From: Pedobacter panaciterrae | GTDB lineage: Bacteria; Bacteroidota; Bacteroidia; Sphingobacteriales; Sphingobacteriaceae | Reading direction: 5' to 3' | Length of the DNA: 64,000 nucleotides | Assembly (NCBI RefSeq): GCF_001636695.1 | Contig: NZ_LGEL01000011.1 | Location: forward strand, 207,973-271,972 | In this document: in pieces, positions 1 through 7,723 of the stretch | Numbering within the stretch: the stretch's first letter is position 1 | Layout of the letters: each line of letters starts with the position of its first letter | Position numbers and translations under genes: made by a program | The notes under the pieces: model-generated | What the model was told of the DNA's origin: nothing | Database searches by the model: none | Seen by the model: only the letters and a program-made list of their open reading frames with translations

Positions 1-947
1 ATGGTATGACGATCCGCGATTCCAAAGGAGATCTGCTAAAGATCAACAAGAGTCGAGACGTTATCATCACCAACCTTCATGCAGTTTGGAGTAAAGCAGA
101 CTCCACCAGTGGTGGCTATGCCATCTATCCTGTCATGTGCAAAAATGTATTGATAGAAAACTGCTATACAGAAGGCTCATCAGATGCGGGCATTTATGTT
201 GGGCAAACAGATAGCGCAGTGGTTAGGAAATGTAAAGCAGCAAAAAATGTTGCCGGCTGCGAAATCGAAAATACCTCTAATGCTCAGGTATACGACAATG
301 AGTTTTACAACAATACCGCAGGCTTTCTTGTGTTCGACTTACCAGATCTTTCAAAAAAAGGGGGCCATGTTAAAGCTTACAACAATTACATTCACGATAA
401 TAACTTCAGAAACTTTGCAAAAGCCGGCAGCTTCGGCACTTCATGGGGTGTAGGCAATGCATCACCGGGAAGCGGGATTATTATATTAGCGGCATCAGAC
501 ATTGAGATCTATAACAACCGCATTATCAACAACAATTCATCTTCAATAACTATTGCTTCGGGTTTTGCTGTTGATGAAAAAGCCGGTGAGAAAATAAATG
601 ACAATTACTTTCCCATTTCTAAAAACATCAGCATTCACGACAATACCATTGAAATGGGCCCTGCATTTCCTGAAGCAGCTTACGAGCATCGCATTGGTAA
701 AATACTGGTAGCCGTTGAACAGCAATTAAATGCAAGCAATCCGTCCAGAAAAAACAAACGCATTCCCTTTATCATGTACGATGGCATTTCAAGTAATATC
801 CTAACCAAAGGAACCGCAGCTAATCTCGATTCTATCTGTATAAAACAAACTGGCGAAAACCTATTTGTAAATGCTGATTTTTTAAATATAAGCAACCCTA
901 AAAACTGGAAACCAAACACAGACATTACTCCTTATATCTGCAAGTAA
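1..947 (+). CDS. Parallel beta-helix repeat protein (5' end missing)
   Basis: The reading frame is open to the left edge, so the N-terminus and any signal peptide lie outside the window; the first in-frame ATG, at position 6, is probably internal. The visible 313 residues are rich in short repeats with Asn ladders (for example NVLIENC, DIEIYNN, NISIHDN), typical of a right-handed parallel beta-helix of the pectate-lyase/NosD type. No catalytic site can be pointed out. The next gene, 11 bp downstream, encodes an SO2930-type diheme cytochrome. Beta-helix proteins of this kind and that cytochrome family are known as a recurring gene pair, which supports the assignment. The protein is probably periplasmic or outer-membrane associated; its substrate is unknown. 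Confidence 0.8.
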   Translation, partial: GMTIRDSKGDLLKINKSRDVIITNLHAVWSKADSTSGGYAIYPVMCKNVLIENCYTEGSSDAGIYVGQTDSAVVRKCKAAKNVAGCEIENTSNAQVYDNEFYNNTAGFLVFDLPDLSKKGGHVKAYNNYIHDNNFRNFAKAGSFGTSWGVGNASPGSGIIILAASDIEIYNNRIINNNSSSITIASGFAVDEKAGEKINDNYFPISKNISIHDNTIEMGPAFPEAAYEHRIGKILVAVEQQLNASNPSRKNKRIPFIMYDGISSNILTKGTAANLDSICIKQTGENLFVNADFLNISNPKNWKPNTDITPYICK

Positions 948-958
948 AATTAGTATCA

Positions 959-2023
959 ATGCGTAAAACTTATCTTCTGGGGGTTATTCTCCTTTTCAGC
1001 ATTTCACTTTCGATTTTAAGTGAACAGGGGTGTAAAAACAAAACTGTTCAGCTGGCAAACAACAGTGGCTTTGTGTTCAAAGAAAAGCTGTCTGACTATG
1101 GTTTCTTCAAAAATAAGCTAAAGGATCTTGTGCCTAACCAAGGAGTTTTACACTACGATATCAGTACCCCTCTCTTTACCGATTACGCCGTTAAAGACCG
1201 CTTTATTGTTTTACCAAAAGGAGCTGCAATAAACTATACAGAAACAGGTGCTCTTGATTTTCCCGATTCGACCATTATTGTAAAAAACTTTGCCTATACT
1301 AATGTTAATCATCAAAAGATAATGATTGAAACAAGGCTACTGGTTAAAGACCCTTCGGATAAGAACTGGAAGGTGATGAATTACCTTTGGAACAAGGAGC
1401 AAACTGAGGCAATTAAACACATTACAGGAGCAAAAATTCCAATTACACTATTGGATAACGATGGAAATAAACTCTTTACAAATTACCAGGTTCCAAATAC
1501 CAATGACTGTAAGCGTTGCCATATTAAAAATGATGTCTTAATTCCCATTGGTCCAAAGGCCAGAAACCTTAACATAACCATTGCCGGGCAAAGTACCAAT
1601 CAACTTAAGGCGTGGGCAACCAAAGGAATACTAAAAGGATTACCAGATACAGGAGCAGTGGCACAATTGCCAAACTGGGCTGATGCCAGGCACTACAGTC
1701 TGGAACAACGGGCAAGAGCTTATCTTGACGTTAACTGCGCACATTGTCATACCAAAGGAGGAGATGCATACAACACTGGCTTGTTTTTAGAATATGAGCA
1801 AACCAATCCTAATCATTTAGGAATTAGAAAAGCACCTGTTTCTGCTGGTGGTGGTGCCGGAGGATTAGATTATGACATTATACCTGGTGATGCCAATCAT
1901 TCTATTTTGGCTTACAGAATGGGTAGTACAGAGCCTGGTACAGCTATGCCTGAGCTGGCAAGAACCTTGCCCCATAAAGAAGGCATAAAACTGATCAGAG
2001 AATGGATAAATAATTTAAAATAA
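959..2023 (+). CDS. SO2930-family diheme c-type cytochrome
   Basis: The 354-residue protein has an N-terminal hydrophobic export segment (residues 5-22) followed by a Cys at 25 that might be lipidated, although the lipobox is poor. Two heme c attachment motifs are visible: CKRCH at about 184-188 and CAHCH at about 260-264. The second lies in a cytochrome c-like C-terminal domain ending in a typical REWI segment. Length and the two-motif layout fit the SO2930 family, whose physiological role is not established; an electron-transfer or oxidase partner of the beta-helix protein encoded just upstream is plausible. The 11-bp gap indicates co-transcription. Confidence 0.82.
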   Translation: MRKTYLLGVILLFSISLSILSEQGCKNKTVQLANNSGFVFKEKLSDYGFFKNKLKDLVPNQGVLHYDISTPLFTDYAVKDRFIVLPKGAAINYTETGALDFPDSTIIVKNFAYTNVNHQKIMIETRLLVKDPSDKNWKVMNYLWNKEQTEAIKHITGAKIPITLLDNDGNKLFTNYQVPNTNDCKRCHIKNDVLIPIGPKARNLNITIAGQSTNQLKAWATKGILKGLPDTGAVAQLPNWADARHYSLEQRARAYLDVNCAHCHTKGGDAYNTGLFLEYEQTNPNHLGIRKAPVSAGGGAGGLDYDIIPGDANHSILAYRMGSTEPGTAMPELARTLPHKEGIKLIREWINNLK

Positions 2024-2025
2024 AA

Positions 2026-2054
2026 GAACAGCCGGAAATTTCTTCCGACTGTTC
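2026..2054. terminator. Inverted repeat after the diheme cytochrome gene
   Basis: Twelve-base arms (2026-2037 and 2043-2054) differ at one position. There is no T-run on the plus side, but the minus strand reads into a T-rich stretch, so it may stop transcripts from either side. A second inverted repeat follows directly (2062-2070 with 2080-2088). The rest of the gap to 2223 holds only short repeats of TGACAT. Confidence 0.5.
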
Positions 2055-2223
2055 TAACCTAATTCACAAAACTCCCTAATTTGTGAATGTCATCTATCCA
2101 TCCAGATCAACATGACATCCACCCTAAACTATGTTAACCAAATATGACATGGTCAAGACCAGAGTTAACCAGCTCCGGCCCTATTATTAACTAGCAATCC
2201 GCAAGGGGGCGGAAAGATCTTTA

Positions 2224-3072
2224 TTACTTCAGCAAATATGCTTTTGCAAATTTCTTTAACATGTTTATAGAATCCCGTTTAAGCTGTCTGACACGCTCTT
2301 TACTCAGGTTCATCCGTTTGGCTATATCCTCAAGTTCCATGGGTAAATCAGTTCCAATCCCATAGTATAGCCTTATGATCATCTGCTCTCTTTCACGAAG
2401 TTTATCCAGTAGCTTATTCAATTCATGATGTGCAGATGCCTTTAAACAAGCCTCATCCGGTATTAAGGCGGCACCATCTGCTACCAAATCCAATAATGTT
2501 CCATTATGCTCCCGATCACTTTCCTTATCGAGTGACAAAGTCCATTCAGTATTGGCCAAAAATTCCGATACCCGTTCTTCCTTAAGTCCTGCAAATTCGG
2601 CCAACTCTTCCATTGTTGGTACACGCTCTAACTGTTGCTCAAGTTCCCTGCTTAATTTATTTACCTCTCCTATTCCATTCACCACATTTCCAGGCAAACG
2701 TATCATCCGTTTCTTCTGGGCAAGGGCATGCATAATGTGTTGTCTTATCCACCATACTGCAAATGAGATAAACTTAAAGCCTCTGCTGGCATCAAACCTT
2801 TCGGCAGCTTTAATCAGGCCCAGATTTCCTTCCGAGATTAAATCCTCTAAGGTCAATCCTTCATATTGGTATTTTTTTGCAACCGAAACTACAAAGCGCA
2901 GGTTAGCTTTCACCAGTTTATCTAGTGCACTCTTATCTCCGGTCTTTATTTTCTCACTCAGCAATATCTCTTCCTCTGTACTTATCAAGCTAATCTTATC
3001 AATATCGTACAGATACTTTTCCAGTATAGCTGTTTTATTAGTGATGGATGTATTTATGATCAGTCCCTTCAT
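2224..3072 (-). CDS. RpoD/SigA-family sigma factor (second primary-like sigma)
   Basis: This 282-residue sigma-70 factor has the compact architecture of Bacteroidota primary sigma factors. Region 1.2 is at about 15-45. Region 2, with NLRFVVSVAKKYQ and GFKFISFAVWWIRQ, spans about 57-111. Region 3 is at about 125-190, and region 4, with the helix-turn-helix around LSKERVRQLKRD, at about 225-275. The N-terminus and several region 2 and 4 positions differ from the highly conserved housekeeping RpoD of the phylum as I remember it (for instance FAVWWIRQHIM where SYAVWWIRQSIL is usual), so I read it as a paralogue acting as an alternative group-2-like sigma, not the housekeeping copy. The leader carries a hairpin at 3088-3104. 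Confidence 0.85.
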   Translation of the reverse strand: MKGLIINTSITNKTAILEKYLYDIDKISLISTEEEILLSEKIKTGDKSALDKLVKANLRFVVSVAKKYQYEGLTLEDLISEGNLGLIKAAERFDASRGFKFISFAVWWIRQHIMHALAQKKRMIRLPGNVVNGIGEVNKLSRELEQQLERVPTMEELAEFAGLKEERVSEFLANTEWTLSLDKESDREHNGTLLDLVADGAALIPDEACLKASAHHELNKLLDKLREREQMIIRLYYGIGTDLPMELEDIAKRMNLSKERVRQLKRDSINMLKKFAKAYLLK

Positions 3073-3113
3073 ACAATTAATTTATGGTGAAGCCTACGGC
3101 TTCATGCCGGGTT

Positions 3114-3143
3114 AAAAACATGGCCGACAATGCCGGCACATGT
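3114..3143 (-). terminator. Intrinsic terminator of the GH2 gene
   Basis: On the minus strand a stem formed by 3134-3143 and 3118-3126 (GCCG/CGGC core flanked by ACATG/CATGT, with one bulge) is followed by five T. It lies just after the GH2 stop codon. Confidence 0.65.
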
Positions 3144-3166
3144 TCATCATAAAAAACAAAGGTTTT

Positions 3167-6076
3167 CTAATTCAACTTCTCTTTTAATGCCTCGTAGGTC
3201 TTTTTATAGTCTGCATTGTCAGGTTCCTTTTCTACAAGCTTTTTACTCCATGACAGTGCTTTTGTAAGCTCTTCCCTGTCTGCACTATACTCCAGTACAA
3301 AATTTGCATTCGTATTTATGGTAGACAGATTGGAAGTGTCTTCATATTTCTCTGTATAGTTTACAATTGCCGAAGCAAAAGCTTTCCAGTCTTTACTATA
3401 ATAAAAAAATAGCTTAGCCCTGGTTACCGTACGATCGGCAGTTAACGCGTCATATTTTTGGGTAACAGTAGCCGTTATTACTTTCCAGTCAGGAACTTTA
3501 TCCTCGGCTTTAGCGGCCTCCAAAGCCGGATTAATAAGTGCATCAGCAATGGCTTTATCCTTTTGCTTAATATCTGCAGTTGCATCAGTCTTTGCTGTAT
3601 TCTCCTGAGCAGATGCAGCAGTACCAGAATTTCCTTTATGCTGATCAACCGCGGCCTGGAACATTCCACGCTCCTGTTCTGAAATGTTATTCCCATATTT
3701 ACTTAAATATGCAGAAGCTGATGTCACATAGTTAGGCCAGTCCTGATTATTATAGAAATGGACTGTCTTTGCACGTAACAAAATCTCCTCCGCCGGAGCA
3801 CCATAAGGCTTTACCCTTTTCTCAATCGCCGGCCAATCTACCTTTGCAGGATCGGCAAGCATAGGTTCCATCTCTCCTTTAAAAATCATGTTCATCATAT
3901 CTACCGTGTATGGTCTATCGCCCAATACCTTTTTAAATTCCGGGCCATTCTTAACCATCATGTCAAATCCTGCGTCTTTACTACTTTTGGTAAACTGAGC
4001 CACAGAACGGATGTCCTCATCACTTAAGGGCTGTTTTAGTGTGGTGATATAAGCTTTACCAGCCAATACTGCACCCGGCTTATCACCAGCTTGCGTAGCC
4101 ATCATGGCCATTTTCTTTAAAAATGCGGCATCTCTGTTACCATCAATATATTGCTGCAGCATTACACTATAAGCCTGAGCAGGCTCTGTCAGATCCGCAT
4201 CTTTTGCCGTCACCGCATACGACATGTCAGCTGTCCTCCCCATCATCTCGAGCCCGCGAGAGATCTCTTGATCCTGCAAATCCGGATTCAACTGACGGTG
4301 GATCTTACGTAATTCTGCAAAAGGAATTTTAATCACCTCTCTATCGTAAGTCATCAATCCATTCTGCTCCCCTTCCACATCAAAGGGCTGGGTATAAATA
4401 GAGCCACTCATTCCTTCAGCTTCAAATAATTTCAAATGCTGATTCATAATCGTGTATTTCGCTTTTAAAGCGGCAGGTTTCTCCTGGATATACCCCCATG
4501 CCGATCCTGCAAGCCATTGGTGGTCAGGAATAAACACACCAATACCACCAAACTCTCCACAAACCCGTGCCTTGCCATCTTGCTTAAGCGAGTTCATCGG
4601 ATCCGGATATGCATGCACATCGGTCATGTCAGCTGCCACATAAGCATTTGGAGAAGGACTGCGCAACTGTTCATTTACATATAACAACTCTCCACTATGT
4701 CCATTCAGTATCCTCGAAGGGTCAGTAGCTTTGATCCATTTGGTCAGGCGCTCCTGATCATATTGTCCCCATTTTTCATTGAACAGTACCCAGGTGGTGA
4801 TAGAAGGATAATTGTGTAATTGAAGCAATATCTCTTTACTACCTTTTTCAAAAGCTTGTTTTGAACCTTCTGGCAAGCCTTGATTCGGGTTCACCATATC
4901 CTGCCATACCAGCATACCTATTTTATCAGCATGGTAATACCAGCGTGCAGGCTCTACCTTAATGTGTTTGCGAATCGTATTGAAACCCATGGCTTTGATC
5001 GCTTTGATATCGAAAGCCAGGGCCTCATCTGTTGGAGCGGTATATAAACCTTCTGGCCAGAAACCCTGATCTAATGTTCCCAGGTTATAATATGGTTTGT
5101 TGTTGAGCATAATGCGGTCGACCCCTTTGCTGTCTTTAGCGACCGAAATCTTGCGCATCCCAAAGTAGGATTTCACCTCATCTATTACTGCGTTTCCTTT
5201 TTTCAGTTTCACCACCAGGTCATATAAATATGGGGCGGCCGGAGACCAGAGCTTTGCGTTTTTAAATGGTAATTGCAAATTGGCACCAGTTGTACCTTTC
5301 ACCTTACTGATGACTTTACCATCAGCCAGGGCACTTACCTCTACGGTATAACCCGCAGCGCCATTAGCCGCAATATTTAATATGCCTTTATCAATATCAG
5401 GAGTCATATACAGCGAAGATATCGATGCACCCGGCACCACCTCCATCCAAACCGTTTGCCAGATCCCTGATGTTGGGGTATAATAGATGTTAGCCGGGTT
5501 AAGCACTTGCTTGCCATGTGGCCCAACACCTTCGCCTGTAGGGTCAAATACTTTTACGACCACTTCATTGCTTCCCTCTTTAAGCGCAGGGGTAATATCT
5601 AAAGAAAACTCAGTATATCCACCTTCGTGTTTTCCAACCTGCTGTCCGTTCACAAATACGGTTGCCTCATAGTCAACAGCACCAAAATTCAGTTTTACTT
5701 TATCTCCGCTTTTTGTTTCCGGCTTCATAAAAGTTCTCTTATACCAAAGATTTTGACTTGGCTTTAGTTCCTTTTTAACACCTGATAAGGCAGATTCTAA
5801 TGGATAAGGGACAAGGACCTGTCCTTCATAACTAGCGGGTTTTACTGCATTTTTAGCAGTTATCGCATAGTCCCATAATCCATTTAGATTGGTCCAGTTA
5901 TCGCGTACCATCTGCGGTCTTGGATATTCTTTTAAAGCATTGGTTGGTGATACATCTTTCGCCCAGCGGCTCTGGATAGTTACCGGTTTCATTTTCCATC
6001 CTGTTTGCGCCTGCGTCTTTATTGTAAAAACAAGGGCCATTACCAAAATTAAGGTCTTAATACTATTTGGTTTCAT
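3167..6076 (-). CDS. Secreted GH2-family glycoside hydrolase with helical C-terminal extension
   Basis: The protein has 969 residues. A signal peptide (about 1-23, ending in QAQ) precedes the GH2 sugar-binding jelly-roll domain (about 45-215), the immunoglobulin-like domain (about 215-310) and the TIM barrel (about 315-600). The general acid/base is probably Glu434 in the FNEKWG motif, and the nucleophile Glu508 in CGEFGG; both catalytic positions are present. The specificity (beta-galactosidase, glucuronidase or other) cannot be read. After the barrel there is an unusual extension of about 350 residues rich in helices, with two related segments at about 745-795 and 860-910. It is a single-gene unit with its own promoter (6118-6125) and terminator. 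Confidence 0.88.
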   Translation of the reverse strand: MKPNSIKTLILVMALVFTIKTQAQTGWKMKPVTIQSRWAKDVSPTNALKEYPRPQMVRDNWTNLNGLWDYAITAKNAVKPASYEGQVLVPYPLESALSGVKKELKPSQNLWYKRTFMKPETKSGDKVKLNFGAVDYEATVFVNGQQVGKHEGGYTEFSLDITPALKEGSNEVVVKVFDPTGEGVGPHGKQVLNPANIYYTPTSGIWQTVWMEVVPGASISSLYMTPDIDKGILNIAANGAAGYTVEVSALADGKVISKVKGTTGANLQLPFKNAKLWSPAAPYLYDLVVKLKKGNAVIDEVKSYFGMRKISVAKDSKGVDRIMLNNKPYYNLGTLDQGFWPEGLYTAPTDEALAFDIKAIKAMGFNTIRKHIKVEPARWYYHADKIGMLVWQDMVNPNQGLPEGSKQAFEKGSKEILLQLHNYPSITTWVLFNEKWGQYDQERLTKWIKATDPSRILNGHSGELLYVNEQLRSPSPNAYVAADMTDVHAYPDPMNSLKQDGKARVCGEFGGIGVFIPDHQWLAGSAWGYIQEKPAALKAKYTIMNQHLKLFEAEGMSGSIYTQPFDVEGEQNGLMTYDREVIKIPFAELRKIHRQLNPDLQDQEISRGLEMMGRTADMSYAVTAKDADLTEPAQAYSVMLQQYIDGNRDAAFLKKMAMMATQAGDKPGAVLAGKAYITTLKQPLSDEDIRSVAQFTKSSKDAGFDMMVKNGPEFKKVLGDRPYTVDMMNMIFKGEMEPMLADPAKVDWPAIEKRVKPYGAPAEEILLRAKTVHFYNNQDWPNYVTSASAYLSKYGNNISEQERGMFQAAVDQHKGNSGTAASAQENTAKTDATADIKQKDKAIADALINPALEAAKAEDKVPDWKVITATVTQKYDALTADRTVTRAKLFFYYSKDWKAFASAIVNYTEKYEDTSNLSTINTNANFVLEYSADREELTKALSWSKKLVEKEPDNADYKKTYEALKEKLN

Positions 6077-6117
6077 AGTCGTTTTTTATGTGTTAGTTTA
6101 GTAACAATTGATTGCTA

Positions 6118-6125
6118 CAAAGCTA
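6118..6125 (-). promoter_or_regulatory. Bacteroidota -7 element for the GH2 gene
   Basis: The minus strand reads TAGCTTTG, matching TAnnTTTG. The expected start of transcription is about 36 nt before the GH2 ATG. No good -33 box is visible, which fits a promoter needing an activator; the direct repeats at 6143-6178 lie at the place where one would bind. Confidence 0.6.
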
Positions 6126-6142
6126 TACACCCTAACTCACAG

Positions 6143-6178
6143 AAAATTGGACTTTAGAACCTAAAAATTGGACTTTAG
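6143..6178. repeat. Two identical 15-bp direct repeats, 21 bp apart
   Basis: AAAATTGGACTTTAG occurs at 6143-6157 and again at 6164-6178, a period of 21 bp (two helical turns). They lie just upstream of the GH2 -7 element and about 130 bp from the copper-operon promoter. A dimeric activator (response regulator or AraC type) is the likely reader. Confidence 0.6.
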
Positions 6179-6297
6179 CACACACCCTTTATCACACAAA
6201 GACCGCTTAAAACCTAAAAACACCACAAACAAAACATTGATAATGAAATATATAACATAAAAAAACAGACAAAATCCGTCAACAAATCAATTAATAT

Positions 6298-6305
6298 TAT
6301 CTTTG
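6298..6305 (+). promoter_or_regulatory. -7 element of the MbnP/MbnH-type operon
   Basis: TATCTTTG matches TAnnTTTG exactly. Transcription would begin about 6310-6312, on or next to the A of the first ATG (6312), implying a leaderless or nearly leaderless message. No clear -33 box is visible. Confidence 0.55.
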
Positions 6306-6311
6306 CGTCAA

Positions 6312-6698
6312 ATGATCAACCGTTTAGTCGCTATTACATTACTTTTAGCATTGATAAGTGCCAACTTATCCAGGTTTTTCATTTATGCTGAGTTCAAGGT
6401 CAATCAGAAATACATTGCAGCTGCTCTTTGCGAAAACAAGGACAAGCCGCAACTGCATTGTAATGGTAAATGCTACCTGATGAAGAAACTGAAAGAAGCG
6501 CAGGATAAAGAAAAGAAACAGGAACAGGATGCGCAAAAAAAAGGCGCTCAGGATGTATTTATCGTCAACAATCCAATGTTGCTTTCATTCAATTCGACTA
6601 AAACCAAAAAAGAAAAACCTGCTTTGATTTCTTTTGATCTTCCTAAATTCAGTTCAGAAATCCTGCACCCACCACCCTTCAATACTATTTTTTCTTAA
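6312..6698 (+). CDS. Small membrane-anchored Cys-rich protein of the copper-type operon
   Basis: The protein has 128 residues from the ATG. A TTG nine bases upstream is in frame but lies inside the -7 promoter element, so it is rejected as a start. One N-terminal hydrophobic segment (about 5-20) is followed by a motif with Cys40, Cys50 and Cys54 (HCNGKC at 49-54), a Lys/Gln-rich charged helix (about 56-80) and a C-terminus with a Pro run (HPPP). I recognise it only as a conserved hypothetical type found beside copper-related genes in this phylum. The three Cys and His49 could bind a soft metal such as copper. It is the first gene of an operon with mbnP- and mbnH-like genes; a periplasm-facing metal-handling role is inferred. 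Confidence 0.7.
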   Translation: MINRLVAITLLLALISANLSRFFIYAEFKVNQKYIAAALCENKDKPQLHCNGKCYLMKKLKEAQDKEKKQEQDAQKKGAQDVFIVNNPMLLSFNSTKTKKEKPALISFDLPKFSSEILHPPPFNTIFS

Positions 6699-6810
6699 TT
6701 AAGACTTCCTCAAGTTACCATTATCCTTTTCTTAAAAGATTTGGACTATACCGGTATGCTTGAGCTTAAGCAAATTCAATTTATTTCAATTCTGTACTAC
6801 TCCTCTAATT

Positions 6811-6831
6811 AACATCGCTTTAGGTGATGTT
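6811..6831 (+). promoter_or_regulatory. Hairpin directly before the mbnP-like ribosome binding site
   Basis: Stem 6811-6818 with 6824-6831 (AACATCGC/GTGATGTT, one G-U pair) and a five-base loop ends one base before GGAGGAA (6833-6839). It may tune translation of the downstream gene. The 152-bp gap 6699-6850 also holds a 10-bp palindrome (6748-6757) but no promoter that I recognise. Confidence 0.35.
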
Positions 6832-6850
6832 TGGAGGAATTAAAATTCTA

Positions 6851-7717
6851 ATGAATAATATCATGAACACATATATAAAAAGATTAACCACAACACTCCT
6901 GTTTACTACCACACTAATTCTTACAGCCTGTTCTAAAAAAAGTGATCCTACACCTGAATTTCAGGAAAAGAATCTTGCCCCGCTATCTATTGAGTTCGAC
7001 AACATTGTTGGCGACCGTACACTCACTTTCAACAATACCGGTAGCTTGTATAAGAATGCAGCGGGTGAACAATTCTCTATTTCGCGTCTGCAGTATTTCA
7101 TCAGCAACATTAAAGTAACTACTACCCAGGGCAATACTTATGCTGTAAATCAGGACAGCAGTTACTTTTTGATACAAGGTGATGATAAAGCAACCCGTTT
7201 TGCCAGAGTAAAAGTACCGGAAGGCGATTACACAAGCTTAACCTTCACTTTAGGGGTTGATAGCTTGCGCAGCACCATGCCAATTGATAAGCGAACCGGA
7301 GTATTAGATCCGGCAGCTAACGGCGGACACGATGGTGGTGGAATGTACTGGGGATGGAATAGTGGCTACATCTTCTTTAAGTTTGAAGGAAACTCTGGTG
7401 TGATAACAGATGATGCCAATGGCGATCCTACCGGAAAAAAACAGTTTAAATATCATATTGGCTTTTTTGGTGGCTATAGTGCTCCAACACTCAATAACAT
7501 TAAGGTAATCAATGTGGATCTGAAAACTGCCGGAATAGCCAAAGTAAGGAAAGACCGTCAGAGCAACATCCATCTCTTTGTAGATGTGATGAAGGTATTC
7601 AATGGAAAGAATTCTTTTAAAATAGTGGAATATCCGAATGTAATGTTCGGCGATTTTACAGCTAAAATTGCAGCCAATTTTGCCGAAATGTTCAGACACG
7701 ACCATACAGAAAACTAA
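6851..7717 (+). CDS. MbnP-family copper-binding lipoprotein
   Basis: The protein has 288 residues from the ATG at 6851, chosen because GGAGGAA (6833-6839) sits 11 bases upstream; in-frame GTG/ATG codons at 6824/6827 fall inside a hairpin. It is a lipoprotein with lipobox LTAC and Cys27, so anchored in a membrane facing the periplasm. The body has the MbnP-type beta-rich fold with signature segments SRLQYFISN and MYWGWNSGY; Trp167 and Trp169 lie in the latter. In the methanobactin system MbnP binds copper after its partner MbnH oxidises a Trp to kynurenine. The diheme peroxidase gene follows 6 bp downstream. Copper capture is inferred; no methanobactin precursor gene is nearby. Confidence 0.82.
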   Translation: MNNIMNTYIKRLTTTLLFTTTLILTACSKKSDPTPEFQEKNLAPLSIEFDNIVGDRTLTFNNTGSLYKNAAGEQFSISRLQYFISNIKVTTTQGNTYAVNQDSSYFLIQGDDKATRFARVKVPEGDYTSLTFTLGVDSLRSTMPIDKRTGVLDPAANGGHDGGGMYWGWNSGYIFFKFEGNSGVITDDANGDPTGKKQFKYHIGFFGGYSAPTLNNIKVINVDLKTAGIAKVRKDRQSNIHLFVDVMKVFNGKNSFKIVEYPNVMFGDFTAKIAANFAEMFRHDHTEN

Positions 7718-7723
7718 AGGGCA

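Noticed and set aside
6303-6311. TTG start for the small Cys-rich protein
   Set aside because: The TTG is part of the TAnnTTTG promoter element and would not be transcribed; ATG at 6312 is used.
6699-6850. A methanobactin-like precursor peptide next to the mbnP/mbnH-type genes
   Set aside because: The only short frame with an ATG here (from 6756, 18 codons) has no cysteine, and no Cys-containing short frame follows a ribosome site.
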